A stretch of DNA of 64,000 bases, taken from positions 102,042-166,041 of the forward strand of contig NZ_FNIA01000009.1 in NCBI RefSeq assembly GCF_900103505.1. Reading direction: 5' to 3'. The DNA is from Haloarchaeobius iranensis (GTDB taxonomy: Archaea; Halobacteriota; Halobacteria; Halobacteriales; Natrialbaceae). The translations under genes were made by a program, and so were the position numbers. The notes below the pieces were generated by a model that was given only the letters and a program-made list of their open reading frames with translations, was not told where the DNA came from and did no database searches. Shown piece by piece: positions 41,421 to 49,929 of the stretch (position 1 is its first letter; each line of letters begins with the position of its first letter).

Positions 41421-41900
41421 ATGACAGTCTACGAGACCGACGTCCCCGGCGTCGGCCGGAAGTTCGAACTCGAGGTCGGCGGGGGCGCGCGGCTCGTCGT
41501 CCTCATGCACCACGACGGCCGTCGGGAGCTGTTCCACCGAGCGGACCCCGACGCGGACAGCCAGCGCATCGCCGACCTGGACGGCGAGACCGCTCGCCAG
41601 CTCGGCGCCATCCTGACCGGGGCGTACTTCCAGCCCGTCGAACTGGACCGGACGCAGGTGCCACTCGGCGAGGCGATCCTGGAGTGGGTCGAACTAGACG
41701 AGGACTCGTCCGTCGTCGGCCAGACGCTCTCCGGATGCGGCGTGCGCAACCAGACCGGCGTCTCGGTCATCGCCATCCAGCGCGGGGACGAGACCGTTCC
41801 GAACCCGGACCCCGACGAGACCCTCGCGGTGGGCGATATCCTCGTCGTGCTCGGGACCCGGGCTGAGCAGCAGGCGCTCCGGGAGTTCGTCGACCGGTAG
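41421..41900 (+). CDS. khtT: KhtT-like TrkA-C regulatory protein
   Basis: 159 residues. The C-terminal half (about 78-155; VVGQTLSGCGVRNQTGVSVIAIQRG) is a TrkA-C/RCK-C domain that binds nucleotides and gates cation transporters. The N-terminal 75 residues are the KhtT-type domain, with REL/FHRADPDAD. It precedes, by one base, a CPA2 antiporter gene, which matches the khtT-khtU arrangement of a potassium/proton efflux system. A small leader gap of 54 bases separates it from speB, so it may be a separate transcript. Confidence 0.88.
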   Translation: MTVYETDVPGVGRKFELEVGGGARLVVLMHHDGRRELFHRADPDADSQRIADLDGETARQLGAILTGAYFQPVELDRTQVPLGEAILEWVELDEDSSVVGQTLSGCGVRNQTGVSVIAIQRGDETVPNPDPDETLAVGDILVVLGTRAEQQALREFVDR

Positions 41901-41901
41901 A

Positions 41902-43119
41902 ATGGCCTCGGGACTCCTGCTGGAGGCCGGGCTCGCGATCGCGGTCCTCGCCGTCGCCGGGACGCTCGCGTACCGGCTGGGCCAGTCGGTCATCCCGGCG
42001 TACATCGTCGTCGGCCTGGTCGTCGGGCCGAACGCACCGACGGTCGGCGGGGTCTCCTTCGCCGTGTTGCAGCGCCACGAGTTCGTGGACCTGCTCGCCG
42101 AGCTGGGGGTCGTGCTCCTGCTCTTTTTCATCGGGGTCGAGTTCAGCATCGACCAGCTGCTCGCGAACCGCGACCGCCTCGCCGTCATCGGCGGCATCGA
42201 CCTCGTCGTCAACGCCGGGGTCGGCGTCGCCATCGGGCTGGCGTTCGGGTTCACGCCCGTCGAGGTCGCGTTCGTCACCGGCATCGTCTACATCTCCTCG
42301 AGCGCCGTCGTGACGAAGTCGCTCATCGACCTCGGCTGGGTGGCCGACCCCGAGGCCGAGGTGGTGCTGGGGACGCTCGTCGTCGAGGACCTCGCCATCG
42401 CGGTCTACCTGGCGGTGCTCTCCGCGCTCGTGCTCGGCGGGGGCGGCGGTGCGGCGCTCTCGGCCGTCGCCATCGCGCTCGGGTTCATCGCCGTGCTGGT
42501 CGTCCTCGCCCGCGTCGGCACGCCCGTCGTCCAGCGTATCCTCTCGGTCGGCTCCGACGAGCTGTTCGTCCTCACGACGCTCGGTGCGGTCGCGCTCGTC
42601 GGCGGGCTCGCGGTCCAGCTCGGCGTCAGCGAGGCCGTCGCGGCGTTCTTCGTCGGCACGGCCGTCAGCGCCACCGACGCCGTCCACCGCGTCGAGACGC
42701 TGCTCTCGCCCGCCCGGGACCTGTTCGCCGCCATCTTCTTCCTCGCCATCGGCTTCCAGACCGACCTCGGTTCGCTCTCGGGGACCGCCCTGACGCTGCT
42801 CGCCGTCGCCGTCGCCCTGACCGGCGTGAGCAAGCTCGTCAGCGGCTACTGGAGCGGGCTCCGGTACGGCCTGAGCGAGCGCCGCGCCCGGCGTGTCGGC
42901 ATCGCGCTCGTCGCCCGCGGTGAGTTCTCGCTGGTGCTCGCGGCGCTCGCGCTCGAAGTCGGGACCGGCGCGCTCGCGGACGTGATTCCGGCCTTCGCTG
43001 TCGGCTACGTGCTCGCGATGAGCGTCCTCGGGACCGTGCTGATGAAGGCCGCGCCGCGGCTGGAGAAGTACCTCGAGGCAGACTCCACAGCGCCAGAAGG
43101 GCCTGCCGACGGAGCCTGA
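41902..43119 (+). CDS. khtU: CPA2-family monovalent cation/proton antiporter (KhtU/KefB-like)
   Basis: 405 residues with about 12 transmembrane segments. Exchanges K+ (or Na+) for H+. Family motifs include LLLFFIGVEFSI, GIVYISSSAVVTKSLIDLGW and LVVEDLAIAVYL. The conserved Asp in the VVEDLA segment is the cation-binding carboxylate equivalent. The RCK regulatory domain is not on this chain but on the partner gene upstream, so the two work together. Direction of transport, efflux in KhtU, is inferred. Confidence 0.9.
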   Translation: MASGLLLEAGLAIAVLAVAGTLAYRLGQSVIPAYIVVGLVVGPNAPTVGGVSFAVLQRHEFVDLLAELGVVLLLFFIGVEFSIDQLLANRDRLAVIGGIDLVVNAGVGVAIGLAFGFTPVEVAFVTGIVYISSSAVVTKSLIDLGWVADPEAEVVLGTLVVEDLAIAVYLAVLSALVLGGGGGAALSAVAIALGFIAVLVVLARVGTPVVQRILSVGSDELFVLTTLGAVALVGGLAVQLGVSEAVAAFFVGTAVSATDAVHRVETLLSPARDLFAAIFFLAIGFQTDLGSLSGTALTLLAVAVALTGVSKLVSGYWSGLRYGLSERRARRVGIALVARGEFSLVLAALALEVGTGALADVIPAFAVGYVLAMSVLGTVLMKAAPRLEKYLEADSTAPEGPADGA

Positions 43120-43120
43120 C

Positions 43121-43525
43121 TCAGGACTCGGCGTCGACCGCGGCGGCGAGCACGTCCGCCGCGCGCTTGACCGCCGCGCCGGACTCGACGAACAGCACGA
43201 CGCGGGGCGGCTCGACTGCCTTCGGGCGGACCCGTAGGTCGACGGTCCCGTCGGCAGCCGTCGCCAGCGCATCGGCCGTCTCGACGGCGGCGTCGAGCCC
43301 CGTCCGGAGTTCGACGCGGGCGCGGTCGGGCTGGACGAACAGCTCGGCGACGGGCTCGTCGTCACAGCGCACCCGGTAGGCGAGCGCGCCGTCGACAGTC
43401 GGCTCGACGTCCGGGTCGGCGTCGACCACGGCGAACCGGTCGAACGTCCCGTCCTCGCGCCCGTCGAGCTCCGAGGAGAGCAGCTGGGCGATGCGGACGC
43501 CGTCCGTGACGCGGTCCTCGACCAC
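43121..43525 (-). CDS. Conserved haloarchaeal protein of unknown function
   Basis: 134 residues, soluble, acidic, no cysteine cluster apart from one Cys. Sequence: alternating beta strands (FAVVDADPDVEP, LAYRVRCDDEPVAELFVQPDRARVEL), then a C-terminal helix. A ferredoxin-like or beta-grasp fold is likely but not certain. The GTG start at 43525 comes one base after the stop of the upstream DUF2240 gene, so they are an operon. The family is not recognised. Confidence 0.68.
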   Translation of the reverse strand: MVEDRVTDGVRIAQLLSSELDGREDGTFDRFAVVDADPDVEPTVDGALAYRVRCDDEPVAELFVQPDRARVELRTGLDAAVETADALATAADGTVDLRVRPKAVEPPRVVLFVESGAAVKRAADVLAAAVDAES

Positions 43526-43526
43526 G

Positions 43527-43979
43527 CTACTCCTCCCCCGTCAGTTCCGCGACGGCCTTCTCGCGGACCGCGCTCACGTCGAGTCCGTTCCGCCGCGCGT
43601 AGACGACCGCGGCGGCCTCGATGCTCACCGCCAGGTCGTCCTGCAGCTGGTTGATCGCTCCGACCGCCTCGTGTTTCTCGTGGCCGTCCGCGACGAGGTC
43701 GTCGAGCACCTGCTCGAACGCCGAGCGCGAGCGCAGCACGTCCTCGTCCGGGACGAACCCCTCAGGCACGGTCACCGCTCCCGGGTCGAACGTCGGCCGC
43801 AGTCCGGCGTCGTCGCGCTCCAGCAGGCCCTCGCCCGTCGCCACGTCGACCAGTCGCTTCGCCTGGTCCGGCGAGAACCAGTCACGGTCGAGCGAGAGGG
43901 CGACCACGAACTCGTTCTCGGCGAGTTCGTCCTTGCCGCGCTGGCGGAACGGCGCGGCCACGGCGACGCGAAGACTCAT
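43527..43979 (-). CDS. DUF2240-family protein
   Basis: 150 residues. DUF2240 is an archaeal family with no known function. The N-terminal half contains a winged-helix-like segment (FVVALSLDRDWFSPDQAKRLVDVATGEGLL), the C-terminal half a helical region (VLDDLVADGHEKHEAVGAINQLQ). It is divergent from the S8e ribosomal protein gene, 92 bases apart, and precedes the unknown gene by one base. DNA or RNA binding is possible. Confidence 0.82.
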   Translation of the reverse strand: MSLRVAVAAPFRQRGKDELAENEFVVALSLDRDWFSPDQAKRLVDVATGEGLLERDDAGLRPTFDPGAVTVPEGFVPDEDVLRSRSAFEQVLDDLVADGHEKHEAVGAINQLQDDLAVSIEAAAVVYARRNGLDVSAVREKAVAELTGEE

Positions 43980-44071
43980 GTCTCGCCGGTCGGCCGAGGA
44001 CGGCCTAAACCCTGCGATTCCGCCCGTGCCAAGTCGAGCGATTCAAGTAGCTCCTGGGACTCTTCCCGGGT

Positions 44072-44446
44072 ATGCAAGACCAGGGACGCTCGACTCGCAA
44101 GCGCACCGGTGGGCGACTGCGCCCGATTCGGAACCGAAAGAAGCACCAGCTCGGCCGTCTCCCCACGGAGACCCAGGTCGGCGAACCGCGCTTCAAAACC
44201 GTCGGCACGCGCGGCAACAACGAGAAGACCCGTGCCCTCGCGACGAACGTCGCCAACGTGAACAAGGGCGGCGAGACCGTCGAGGCGACCATCGAGGACG
44301 TCGTCGAGAACGACGCCAACCCGAACTACGTGCGCCGGAACATCATCACGAAGGGCGCGCTCATCGAGACCGACGCCGGCACCGCCCGCGTCACCTCCCG
44401 CCCCGGCCAGACCGGGCAGGTCAACGCCGTCGCCGTCGACGAATAA
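44072..44446 (+). CDS. rps8e: 30S ribosomal protein S8e
   Basis: 124 residues, archaeal/eukaryotic ribosomal protein of the small subunit. The N-terminus MQDQGRSTRKRTGGRLRP and the region KKHQLGRLPTETQVGEPRFK are characteristic, as is NYVRRNIITKGALIETDAG. All conserved basic patches are retained although the neighbourhood is acidic. The gene has its own promoter and is not in a larger ribosomal operon. Confidence 0.98.
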   Translation: MQDQGRSTRKRTGGRLRPIRNRKKHQLGRLPTETQVGEPRFKTVGTRGNNEKTRALATNVANVNKGGETVEATIEDVVENDANPNYVRRNIITKGALIETDAGTARVTSRPGQTGQVNAVAVDE

Positions 44447-44626
44447 CCGACTCTCTCTTGCGGTCTCTCTCGACCGACCCACGTAGCACCAGGTGTGCTG
44501 CCCGCTGTTCGTCGCTCTCTGGCACGCCACCGGCGTCCGCAAACCGCCGACACCACCGCCGTCTCCCCCCCCCTGGCGACGGCACCCTCGCAAGGCTTAA
44601 TCACGTCACGCCACCACGTCGGGACG

Positions 44627-44986
44627 ATGGCAGACGAGCGGGTCGAACTCGGCGTGGAGCTCCTCTCGAAGCTCGAGGACGAGGAACTCGCCCTCGCCGA
44701 GGCGATGGACCGCATCGAGACGGTGACGCGGGACCCCGCCACCGTCCGGGAGATACTCGACACGGCGGTGATGCGCGGGGTCATCGAGCGCGAGGACGGC
44801 GTGGTACAGACGACGGCGAGTGGCGGCTTCGTCAGCCAGACCGCGGACGTGGTCCGGCGCGAGGGCGAGTACGACTGCCGGCGCTGTGGGGCGTCGATCT
44901 CGACCGGACACTTCGTCCAGCTGGAGTCGGGCGAGCTCGGACCGTTCGGTCCGGAGTGCGTGCGGAAGGTCACCGGCCGGGAGTGA
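44627..44986 (+). CDS. DUF5830-family protein with zinc-binding cysteines
   Basis: 119 residues. N-terminal helical region (about 1-65), which could be winged helix (VELLSKLEDEELALAEAMDRIE). C-terminal ribbon with CRRC, then His in STGHFV and Cys in GPECVRKV, which would give a Cys3His zinc site. Related to no characterised protein. A GCTTAA promoter element lies at 44595-44600, at TATA distance. The 180 bases between this gene and rps8e hold no gene I can support. Confidence 0.78.
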   Translation: MADERVELGVELLSKLEDEELALAEAMDRIETVTRDPATVREILDTAVMRGVIEREDGVVQTTASGGFVSQTADVVRREGEYDCRRCGASISTGHFVQLESGELGPFGPECVRKVTGRE

Positions 44987-45004
44987 CGCGAGGCCGGGGA
45001 GCGA

Positions 45005-46435
45005 CTACTGACTGCGGCTGAGTTCGTCGACGAGCTGCTGGAGGAGGTCGTGCTGGCGCTGGAGCAGTTCGTTCTGGTGCTCGACCTTCGACTCGAGCGT
45101 CTCGATGCGTTCGAGCAGCTCCTCGTCCCCGGCGGCGGTCGCCGGCTGGAAGCCAGCCTCGGCGAACTTCGAGTCGGAGAGGACCTCCTCGTCGGTCTCG
45201 TCGGCATCCGGGGCCGCGCCCACCGGTTCGTCGACGCCCGACGCTCCGTCCGCCGGCGTCGACTCGGGCTTGTGTGGCGACTCTGGCTGCGGGGTCGACT
45301 CCGTACCTCCCGCGGCCTCATATGCGTCGCTGGCCGTCTCCTCGACCATCGAGGCGAGCTCGTCCTCGGACGTCCGCTCGACGGCTTCGGTCACCGCGTC
45401 GGCGCCGTCGGACTGCTGTTCGGTCCGCGCCTCGCCAGCAGGCTCGGTCGACTGTGGCGGCTGGGACTGCTGTGTCGACTCTCCCTGCTCGGGCTGCTCG
45501 GTCCGCGTCCCGTCGACCGCCGGTTCGTCCGCTCCCGCCCGCGTTTGCTGGCCGGCCGGCGGCTGGTCGGCCTCCGGCTGGCCCACCTGCGACTGTCCGG
45601 TCGGTGGCTGACCGGGGTCGTCCCCCGCCGCCGACCCCGCTCCTCCGAGCTGGTTCTCGACGGGCTGGTCGGCCGGCGGACCTGGTTCGACCGGCCCCTC
45701 TCCCTCCTCCGGCTGGACCGTGTTCCCGGCGTCGAGCGGGTCCACGCCCTCGCCGAAGTCGACGGCCGCCGCCTCGTCGGCCTCGTCGGTCTCCGCTGGG
45801 GCGACGGCCTCGTTCAGCGCGTCCAGCGAGTTCACGCCGTAGTACGAGAACAGCGAGCGCTGGAGGTACTCCTTCACCTCGGCGGCGCGCTCGTTCGAGA
45901 CCTTCATCCGCTCCGGCCGGCCGTCGACCGTCAGCACGAGCTGCGTGGCGACGCTGCCGTCCTCGAAGTCGAGGCCTGTCACGTCCGCGAAGTGGTACTC
46001 CTCGTAGTCCTCGTCCCAGACGGCGCTCCCGACGTGCTTGACGAGCCGCTCGGAGGTGATGACGAGGGTCAGCTCGTCCAGACGGAACGTCCGTGTGACG
46101 GTCTCGTCGGGGTCGGTAACCCCGCTGGCGTTCAACACGCCGGCCAGCACGGGGTGGAGGACGTCGTCGGTCGCGTTCGAGGGGACGGTGAACTCCTCGG
46201 TCCCATCGAGGGAGTACTCGAGGCTGAGACGGGTCTTGCGGCGACCCTCCTTGACGGTCATCCGCTGTGCGTTGTGGGGATACTCGTCGACTGACTCGTC
46301 GCTGAGGAACCCCTCGGACTGGTAGATGAGTGTTCGGCTGGGCGTCACGTAGAGGACGTTCTCGCCACCGAGCGAGACCTCGGCGGCGATATCCTCGCCC
46401 TCCAGCGCCGATTCTACGATGCCCGGAACGTCCAT
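45005..46435 (-). CDS. DUF7115-type acidic protein with coiled-coil tail
   Basis: 476 residues. Residues about 1-215 form a conserved globular part: SLGGENVLYVTPSRTLIYQ and VITSERLVKHVGSAVWDEDY resemble a repeated pleckstrin-like or bPH domain layout with two copies. Residues about 220-430 are a disordered linker rich in Gln, Pro, Thr and Glu (QPEQGESTQQSQPPQS). Residues about 435-476 form a coiled coil (EELLERIETLESKVEHQNEL). The ATG at 46435 is 25-30 bases from TATA (46460-46465). Function unknown; a scaffold or membrane-surface role is inferred. Confidence 0.75.
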   Translation of the reverse strand: MDVPGIVESALEGEDIAAEVSLGGENVLYVTPSRTLIYQSEGFLSDESVDEYPHNAQRMTVKEGRRKTRLSLEYSLDGTEEFTVPSNATDDVLHPVLAGVLNASGVTDPDETVTRTFRLDELTLVITSERLVKHVGSAVWDEDYEEYHFADVTGLDFEDGSVATQLVLTVDGRPERMKVSNERAAEVKEYLQRSLFSYYGVNSLDALNEAVAPAETDEADEAAAVDFGEGVDPLDAGNTVQPEEGEGPVEPGPPADQPVENQLGGAGSAAGDDPGQPPTGQSQVGQPEADQPPAGQQTRAGADEPAVDGTRTEQPEQGESTQQSQPPQSTEPAGEARTEQQSDGADAVTEAVERTSEDELASMVEETASDAYEAAGGTESTPQPESPHKPESTPADGASGVDEPVGAAPDADETDEEVLSDSKFAEAGFQPATAAGDEELLERIETLESKVEHQNELLQRQHDLLQQLVDELSRSQ

Positions 46436-46459
46436 GCACACTGCTTTACCACCCCGCGG

Positions 46460-46465
46460 TATAAA
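46460..46465 (-). promoter_or_regulatory. TATA box of the DUF7115-type gene
   Basis: TTTATA on the minus strand, 25-30 bases upstream of the ATG at 46435. This spacing favours that ATG over the GTG at 46441. Confidence 0.5.
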
Positions 46466-46536
46466 TCCGTGGGGCGGCCTAACCGCACGCCGAGAGGCAT
46501 GCGACCGCAGGACAGCCCGGGCAATAGTTGAGAAGG

Positions 46537-46542
46537 CTTAAG
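46537..46542 (+). promoter_or_regulatory. Promoter element of tRNA-Met gene
   Basis: CTTAAG within GGCTTAAG lies 27-32 bases before the first base of the mature tRNA (46569), the normal TATA position for an archaeal tRNA gene. Confidence 0.5.
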
Positions 46543-46568
46543 TCATCTACCCGGTAACGGGAGAGTGA

Positions 46569-46725
46569 GGCCGGGTGGCTTAGCTGGACATAGCGCCGCA
46601 CTCATAGGGTTTCAGAGATTCGGTGCGGTACCACAGCCTTGGAAGGCTTACGCGTGACCTCGGGGCCCGCCGAGCCTCGAACCTGGGTCATGCGGAGATC
46701 GCGGGTTCGGAGCCCGCCCCGGCCA
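46569..46725 (+). tRNA. Elongator tRNA-Met (CAT) with intron
   Basis: The folded exons give all arms: acceptor GGCCGGG with CCCGGCC (perfect 7 bp), D-arm GCTT...TAGC with GG in the loop, anticodon stem CCGCA with TGCGG, anticodon CAT at 46603-46605, and T-arm GCGGG-TTCGGAG-CCCGC. Discriminator A is base 46725; CCA is not encoded. An intron of about 83 bases (about 46607-46689) follows position 37, the canonical archaeal site; GGTT (46608-46611) can pair with AACC (46680-46683) to form the splicing helix. Haloarchaeal elongator tRNA-Met genes characteristically have such introns. Confidence 0.92.
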
Positions 46726-46819
46726 TTCTCGAGTCGATACGAGCCGACAGACGAGTGGCGACGCTCCCGGACGTTCCGACCTCGTCCCGCTACGGTTCGA
46801 TACGGAAAGCGAACGGTGA

Positions 46820-47623
46820 CTACGACGTCGGGTCGACGAGCTGCGAGCCCTCCTGTGCGACGAGCCCCTTCTGGATAGCGGCGTCGATGACCGCACTGCA
46901 CTCCTCGTCGTCGACGTCGTAGGCACCGACGGCGACGTCCTCTATCTCGCTTCGCTCGATGGGGAAGTCGCGGTTCTGGAGCAGGCGCACGACCTTGTTG
47001 TACGTCTGGGGTGAGGGGTTCACCGTGCGCTGCTGGCCGCCGGGAGTGCTGGCCGCGGCGGTCCCGTCGCCAGCGTCCGCGGTACCGGGCTCCGTGGTGC
47101 TTCGGTCGACGGCGGAACCCAGCTGGCGACCGTCCTCCGTGGTCTTCGAGTCGCTCTGCTGACCGGCCGCCGCGCCGGAGTCATCGAAGCTGACGGCGTC
47201 GTCAGGTGTCGAGAAGACCGAGTCGGTCCCGTCGGTCTCGTCGGCGTCGCCGAACACCGACCGCTGGTCGTCCTCCCCGCCGTCCTCGTCGGGTTTCCGG
47301 AAGGTGATCTCGTCTGCACCGTCGACGGCCGCCTCCTCGGCGGTCTCGGCGTCGTCGACGGGCGGGGCCGTGGCGTCGTCGACGGGCGGGGCCGTGGCGT
47401 CGTCCCCGGACGGCGGAACCGCCGTGGGGTCGGTGAAGCCGGCCCCCGGCTCGTCCGGCTCCTCGGTCGCCGTCTGTTCGGTGGCGTCTGTCACCGACTC
47501 GTACTCCAGTTCGAGCCTGACCGAGGTTACCTGCGAGAACTCGACGGGCGCTGCCTCGAGCATCGCCCTGAGGTTCTCGTAGGCGTCTTCGGGGTCGTCC
47601 ACCTCGATTGTCAGTGAACTCAC
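46820..47623 (-). CDS. Acidic low-complexity protein with C-terminal HTH-like domain
   Basis: 267 residues from a GTG (47623); an in-frame stop two codons upstream rules out an extension. Residues about 1-45 form a conserved globular start (LTIEVDDPEDAYENLRAMLE). The middle (about 45-200) is disordered and Asp/Thr/Glu-rich, with the octapeptide DDATAPPV repeated twice. The C-terminal 65 residues (TYNKVVRLLQNRDFPIERSEI, VDDEECSAVIDAAIQKGLVAQ) look like a winged helix. Similar design to the DUF7115-type protein across the tRNA gene. Function unknown. Confidence 0.72.
   Translation of the reverse strand: MSSLTIEVDDPEDAYENLRAMLEAAPVEFSQVTSVRLELEYESVTDATEQTATEEPDEPGAGFTDPTAVPPSGDDATAPPVDDATAPPVDDAETAEEAAVDGADEITFRKPDEDGGEDDQRSVFGDADETDGTDSVFSTPDDAVSFDDSGAAAGQQSDSKTTEDGRQLGSAVDRSTTEPGTADAGDGTAAASTPGGQQRTVNPSPQTYNKVVRLLQNRDFPIERSEIEDVAVGAYDVDDEECSAVIDAAIQKGLVAQEGSQLVDPTS
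47351..47398. repeat. Two tandem 24-base copies inside the acidic HTH-like gene
   Basis: Two identical 24-base units (47351-47374 and 47375-47398, each beginning GTCGTCGACGGGCGGGGCCG) encode the repeated octapeptide DDATAPPV in the disordered linker. Identical DNA implies recent duplication, and copy number may vary between strains. Confidence 0.7.
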
Positions 47624-47796
47624 AGCTCATCACCAGTCAGCGCGGTACGCCATCCACGACCGCATGTTCGGTCCGTCATCGGGGATAAATCACGACAGCC
47701 CCCTATCTAAAACTTAGGCTATCTCGCTGATACTCTCCATTTCTTGCCGTTCACACGTGGGAAAAAATAATATGGCCCGGTTACGTGGAGGAGGGT

Positions 47797-48333
47797 ATGA
47801 GCCAGAACGAACGCGGGACCACCGGCGGGACGTCGGTCCAGCTCACACCCGACCGTGTGCTGGCGGCGTTCGACGGGCACGCGCCGGAGACGACTCGCTC
47901 GCTCGCCACGGAGCTGAACGCCGCAAGCGAGGTCGTCGGCGAGACGTGTCGGACTCTCCGCGAGCGGGACGCGCTCGCCCGGCGCGAACTGGACTGCGAG
48001 CACGGCACCGTGACGGCGTGGTACCGGCCGGCCGACGCCGAGGCGGACCTCGAGGAGCGAGCCGAGCAGACGCTCGCCGAGCTGTCGGTTCCGGGCACGA
48101 GCGAGATGATGCGCGACTGGCGACGTGACGCCGTTCGCGCGGCGTTCGAGTTCGTCGTCGAGGACGGACCGGTCGTGGAATCGGAGTTCATCGAGCACGT
48201 GTTCCCGACGCAGAACGCGGGCTACGACGACGCGGACCAGTGGTGGGAGATGGTGGCACCGCGACTGGCGGAGGTCCCGGGCGTCTCGCCGCCGACGGAC
48301 GGCGAGGTGTGGACCAGCGACGTGAGCCGCTGA
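47797..48333 (+). CDS. Unidentified protein with N-terminal winged helix
   Basis: 178 residues, soluble, acidic. Residues about 17-75 look like an HTH (LTPDRVLAAFDGHAPETTRSLATELN, SEVVGETCRTLRERDALARREL), followed by a C-terminal all-helical region of about 100 residues with Trp/Tyr-rich stretch DADQWWEMVAPRLAEVPG. Family not recognised. Convergent with phoU at one base separation, so it may share regulation by read-through. An AATAATAT promoter stretch lies at 47766-47773. Its location beside the phosphate operon is the only hint of function. Confidence 0.68.
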   Translation: MSQNERGTTGGTSVQLTPDRVLAAFDGHAPETTRSLATELNAASEVVGETCRTLRERDALARRELDCEHGTVTAWYRPADAEADLEERAEQTLAELSVPGTSEMMRDWRRDAVRAAFEFVVEDGPVVESEFIEHVFPTQNAGYDDADQWWEMVAPRLAEVPGVSPPTDGEVWTSDVSR

Positions 48334-48334
48334 G

Positions 48335-49006
48335 TCAGTAGATGAGTTCGTCGTCGTTCTCGACCATGTAGAGGGTGCGTGCGGCGATGTTGACCGCGTG
48401 GTCGCCGATCCGTTCGAGGTCACGGACGGTGAGCAGCAGCCGCGAGACGTCCTCCAGCACCGTCTCGACCTCCGTGCCGTCGTCGAGCTCGTTCTCGATG
48501 AGGTCGCGGACGACGGACTGGCTCGCGTGCTCGCACATCGCGTCGAGCTCGTCGTCGCTCTCGTTGATCTCGAAGCAGGTCTCGGTGTCCCGCGCCCCGT
48601 AGGCGCTCATCGCCTTCTCGACCATCGAGACGGTCTTGTCACCGATCGCCTGGACGTCGACCTCGGGGTAGACGTCGTTCCGGGCGTCGAGCGTGTACTC
48701 GCCGAGGTTCGTCGCGAGGTCGCCGATGCGCTCGAGGTCGGTGATGATCTTGAACGACGCGGCGATGAAGCGGAGGTCGCCGGCGACGGGCTGCTGGAGG
48801 GCGAGCAGGTCGACGCACTGCTGCTCGATGTCGAGGTAGAGCGAGTTGATCTCGCTGTCCCCGTCGATGACCTCCCACGCCGCGTCGTCGTCCTTGTTCT
48901 CGAGGGCGGTGAGGGCGGTTCGAAGCCGGTCGACGACGACCTCGCTCATGTAGAGGACGTCCTCTTCGAGGCTGTCTAATTTCTCCTGGTAGTTCTCTCT
49001 GGCCAT
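48335..49006 (-). CDS. phoU: Phosphate uptake regulator PhoU
   Basis: 223 residues, two PhoU three-helix bundles. Each repeat keeps the conserved E/D-x-x-x-D metal-binding pattern: KIITDLERIGDLATNLGEY and LLTVRDLERIGDHAVNIAART. PhoU is a negative regulator coupling the PstSCAB transporter to signalling. It is the last gene of the pst operon in this haloarchaeon, 35 bases downstream of pstB. N-terminus MARENYQEKL matches family members. Confidence 0.96.
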   Translation of the reverse strand: MARENYQEKLDSLEEDVLYMSEVVVDRLRTALTALENKDDDAAWEVIDGDSEINSLYLDIEQQCVDLLALQQPVAGDLRFIAASFKIITDLERIGDLATNLGEYTLDARNDVYPEVDVQAIGDKTVSMVEKAMSAYGARDTETCFEINESDDELDAMCEHASQSVVRDLIENELDDGTEVETVLEDVSRLLLTVRDLERIGDHAVNIAARTLYMVENDDELIY

Positions 49007-49041
49007 AGTGAATTAGAGCGTAGTGTAACTGATGTGCGTTC

Positions 49042-49926
49042 CTATCCGAACTTTCCGGTGATGTAGTCTTCGACTCGCTCGTGCTCCGGGTTCTCGAAGA
49101 TCGTCTTCGTGTCGTCGAACTCGACGAGCTCGCCGCCGGTGAGGAAGACGGCGGTCTTGTCGGAGATACGAGCCGCCTGCTGCATGTTGTGCGTGACGAT
49201 GATGACGGTGTAGTCCTCGGCGAGTTCGTCGATGAGGTCCTCGATCTTCGAGGTCGCGACGGGGTCGAGCGCGCTCGCGGGCTCGTCCATCAGGATGACC
49301 TCCGGGTCGGGCGCGATGGCCCGGGCGATACAGAGGCGCTGCTGCTGGCCGCCGGAGAGGTCGAGGCCGGACTCGTCGAGCTGGTCCTTGACCTCGTCCC
49401 AGAGCGCGGCGCGCTTCAGCGACTCCTCGACGATCTCGTCGTGGTTACCGCCGATATCCTGTATCTTCAGCCCGTACGCCACGTTGTCGTAGATGCTCTT
49501 CGGGAACGGGTTCGGCTTCTGGAACACCATGCCGACCCGGCGGCGCAGCGCCACGGGGTCGACGTCGGGGTCGTAGACGTTCTTCTCCCCGAGGTAGAGT
49601 TCGCCCTCCACGCGGGCGGCGTCTATCATGTCGTTCATCCGGTTGATACAGCGGAGGAACGTCGACTTCCCACAGCCCGAGGGACCGATCATCGCGGTGA
49701 CCTGGTTCTCGGGCACGGACATCGTGATGTCCTGGAGGGCCTGCTCGTCGTTGTACCAGACGTTGATACCGTTCGCCTCGACGATGCTCCGCTCGCGTGC
49801 CGTGCGGACGGTCTCGCTGCCCTCCTCCAGCCCCGCGGCCACGTCCGTCTCGAGGATCATGTCGTCGTCCGTCGGGTCCTCGGTCGCCGATTCCACGTTG
49901 TCGTTACTCATGTTCTCTTGGCTCAT
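49042..49926 (-). CDS. pstB: Phosphate ABC transporter ATP-binding protein PstB
   Basis: 294 residues. ATPase that powers phosphate import. Walker [11 protein letters not shown]-loop in [10 protein letters not shown], signature [14 protein letters not shown], Walker [13 protein letters not shown], and the switch His in [12 protein letters not shown]. The N-terminal 45 residues are an acidic extension absent in E. coli PstB (257 residues). A second ATG at Met6 is possible. It is fourth in the order pstS-pstC-pstA-pstB-phoU and lies three bases from pstA. Confidence 0.98.
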   Translation of the reverse strand: MSQENMSNDNVESATEDPTDDDMILETDVAAGLEEGSETVRTARERSIVEANGINVWYNDEQALQDITMSVPENQVTAMIGPSGCGKSTFLRCINRMNDMIDAARVEGELYLGEKNVYDPDVDPVALRRRVGMVFQKPNPFPKSIYDNVAYGLKIQDIGGNHDEIVEESLKRAALWDEVKDQLDESGLDLSGGQQQRLCIARAIAPDPEVILMDEPASALDPVATSKIEDLIDELAEDYTVIIVTHNMQQAARISDKTAVFLTGGELVEFDDTKTIFENPEHERVEDYITGKFG

Positions 49927-49929
49927 TGA

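Noticed and set aside
46602..46926. Short open frames over the tRNA-Met gene on both strands
   Set aside because: The DNA folds as an intron-bearing tRNA with complete arms; these frames are accidental.
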